Assembly: GCA_947626485.1 (NCBI GenBank)
Contig: CANQSG010000119.1
Location: 1 to 6,046, forward strand
Direction: 5' to 3'
Source: an uncultured Clostridia bacterium
Lineage (GTDB): Bacteria > Bacillota > Clostridia > Oscillospirales > Acutalibacteraceae
Length of the DNA: 6,046 nt
The notes beneath the pieces were generated by a model, which was not told where the DNA came from, did no database searches, and saw nothing but the letters and a program-made list of their open reading frames with translations. Made by a program: the position numbers and the translations under genes. Shown piece after piece: positions 5,258 through 6,046 of the stretch. Numbering within the stretch: position 1 is the first letter of the stretch; every line of letters starts with the position of its first letter.

Positions 5258-5630
5258 CTGCCGCGTAATCCCACGGATTCGACGGCAAGCAATTACAGAC
5301 CACTCCGGGTCTTCCGGAGGCATGGCCATACGGACAGCCGGGTCAACTGCCGCTGCGGTGGAAACACCGCGACCGTGCGGAGCAATCCGCACATTATTGA
5401 TTGCGTTCAGAGCGCAACTTTTATAAGCTGGCAACTTAATTGCCTGTTGGGTTCATTCGCCCGAAGTGTACTGGGGTACACACTTGTAAAACGGTCAATA
5501 ATGGATGAGTGGCAAAAGTAATTCTTGCTCGGTCAGAATCGGCGGCAGCGCGACGGGTCTCGCGTCGCCCCCAACTGCATTATCGACTGCTTTTTCGCAA
5601 GGTGTATCGTTTGTACGATGCGCTTTTTTT
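5258..5630 (+). ncRNA. structured non-coding RNA or long speD leader, family not recognised
   Basis: About 370 nt without a credible gene, bounded by a perfect promoter and an intrinsic terminator. The ends of a 291-nt domain pair through three stacked segments: 5258-5264 with 5542-5548 (7 bp, perfect); 5276-5283 with 5532-5540 (8 bp, one bulge); 5285-5296 with 5518-5528 (11 bp, one bulged C). Inside are local hairpins: 5303-5308/5314-5319; 5355-5360/5365-5370 capped by GAAA; 5375-5381/5386-5392 capped by GCAA; 5430-5434/5440-5444; and GTGTAC-TGGG-GTACAC (5466-5481). A longer helix, 5393-5400 with 5495-5502, encloses a multibranch part. A separate hairpin follows (5550-5555/5563-5568). I do not see the hallmarks of SRP RNA, RNase P RNA or complete tmRNA. 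It may act in trans, or sense a ligand for speD. Confidence 0.75.
5602..5630 (+). terminator. intrinsic terminator between the structured RNA and speD
   Basis: GTGTATCG (5602-5609) pairs with CGATGCGC (5616-5623), including two G-U pairs, around the loop TTTGTA, followed by seven T residues (5624-5630). It lies 25 nt before the speD ATG and would limit read-through into speD. Confidence 0.85.
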
Positions 5631-5655
5631 ATTTCTCATTTTGGGGGCAGGCAGC

Positions 5656-6046
5656 ATGACGGACAAGTTAAAGCTCTACGGGTTCAACAACCTGACAAAA
5701 TCGCTCAGCTTCAATCTTTACGATATCTGTTACGCCAAAACGGCGCGGGAGCAGCAGGATTACATCCAGTATATCAACGAACAGTACAATTCCGAACGGT
5801 TGACCGATATTCTCACCCGGTTGACCGGCATGATCGGGGCGACGGTGCTCAACATCTCAAAGCAGGATTACGAGCCGCAGGGCGCCTCGGTCACCCTGCT
5901 CATCGCCGAGGAGAGCATGGTGCAGAAGCGCAGCGGCGAGACGGTCGTCGCCCACCTCGACAAGAGCCACGTCGCGGTGCACACCTACCCCGAATACCAC
6001 CCCGAGACCTCGATCGCGACCTTCCGGGTCGACATCGACGTTTCGA
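5656..6046 (+). CDS. speD: S-adenosylmethionine decarboxylase proenzyme, Escherichia coli type (partial, runs off the right edge)
   Basis: The first 130 residues of the pyruvoyl enzyme that decarboxylates S-adenosylmethionine, giving the aminopropyl donor for spermidine synthesis. The start MTDKLKLYGFNNLTKSLSF and YDICYAKT follow the E. coli SpeD pattern closely, as do QDYEPQGASVT (70-80) and VVAHLDKSHVAVHTYPEYHPE (97-117). Self-cleavage is expected between Lys103 and Ser104 in LDKSH; Ser104 becomes the pyruvoyl group. The full family length is about 260-270 residues, so roughly half is present, and the conserved downstream cysteine region lies outside the window. The ATG at 5656 is preceded by the purine-rich GGGGGCAGG. 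No separate promoter is seen after the terminator at 5602-5630, so expression may depend on read-through from the long RNA upstream. Confidence 0.95.
   Translation, partial: MTDKLKLYGFNNLTKSLSFNLYDICYAKTAREQQDYIQYINEQYNSERLTDILTRLTGMIGATVLNISKQDYEPQGASVTLLIAEESMVQKRSGETVVAHLDKSHVAVHTYPEYHPETSIATFRVDIDVS

Noticed and set aside
4907..5434. 175-residue minus-strand open frame
   Set aside because: It crosses two promoters, the LexA-like box and the structured RNA; the translation has no recognisable domain.
5258..5630. tmRNA, prompted by GGATTCGACGG near the 5' end (5275-5285) and GGGTTCATTCGCCC (5449-5462)
   Set aside because: No acceptor-like 5'/3' pairing with a CCA end, no clear tag reading frame ending in an ALAA-like sequence, and the T-arm-like element is in the middle with an 8-nt loop. 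It should still be tested with a covariance model.
5258..5630. SRP RNA or RNase P RNA
   Set aside because: The SRP GGAAGG/AGCAGC loop and the RNase P GAGGAAAGTCC core are not present.

Overview
The window reads as a chromosomal segment from a GC-rich member of the Clostridia, probably an Oscillospiraceae/Ruminococcaceae-type gut bacterium. This assignment is inferred from three things: proteins of Firmicute type in GC-rich DNA, sigma-A type promoters beginning TTGACA, and a Gram-positive style LexA box. I could not run any search.

Left part (1-3103, minus strand): a shikimate-pathway cluster. In transcription order it holds a fused shikimate dehydrogenase-shikimate kinase (aroE-aroK, 3103 to 1763), a type I-beta DAHP synthase (aroF, 1638 to 631) and the start of 3-dehydroquinate synthase (aroB, from 593). 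These supply steps 1, 2, 4 and 5 of chorismate synthesis. The aroB frame does not stay aroB. After the residues KNLIG (about position 130) it continues in frame as adenylosuccinate synthetase (purA) up to the window edge. This is either an assembly chimera or a genomic rearrangement.

Middle (3148-3564): a short divergent region with two good, interleaved promoters serves aroE-aroK (minus) and acyl carrier protein acpP (plus). acpP ends in a strong intrinsic terminator.

3625-4648 (plus): a two-gene, lower-GC unit. It encodes a small three-helix SemiSWEET/PQ-loop-like membrane protein, overlapped by a DUF4886-like SGNH hydrolase. Hairpins follow, and then a convergent gene.

4801-5071 (minus): a 67-residue protein with one predicted membrane segment, expressed from a TTGACA promoter. 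A LexA-type box lies between the promoter and the ribosome binding site, which suggests an SOS-induced small membrane protein.

5224-5630 (plus): a perfect consensus promoter (TTGACA, 17 bp, TATAAT) precedes about 370 nt of non-coding DNA. Its predicted 5' end pairs with a region about 290 nt downstream through three stacked helix segments, and it ends in an intrinsic terminator. I could not match it to a known RNA family. It is either a free structured RNA or a long leader of speD, an S-adenosylmethionine decarboxylase proenzyme that starts 25 nt after the terminator and runs off the right edge.
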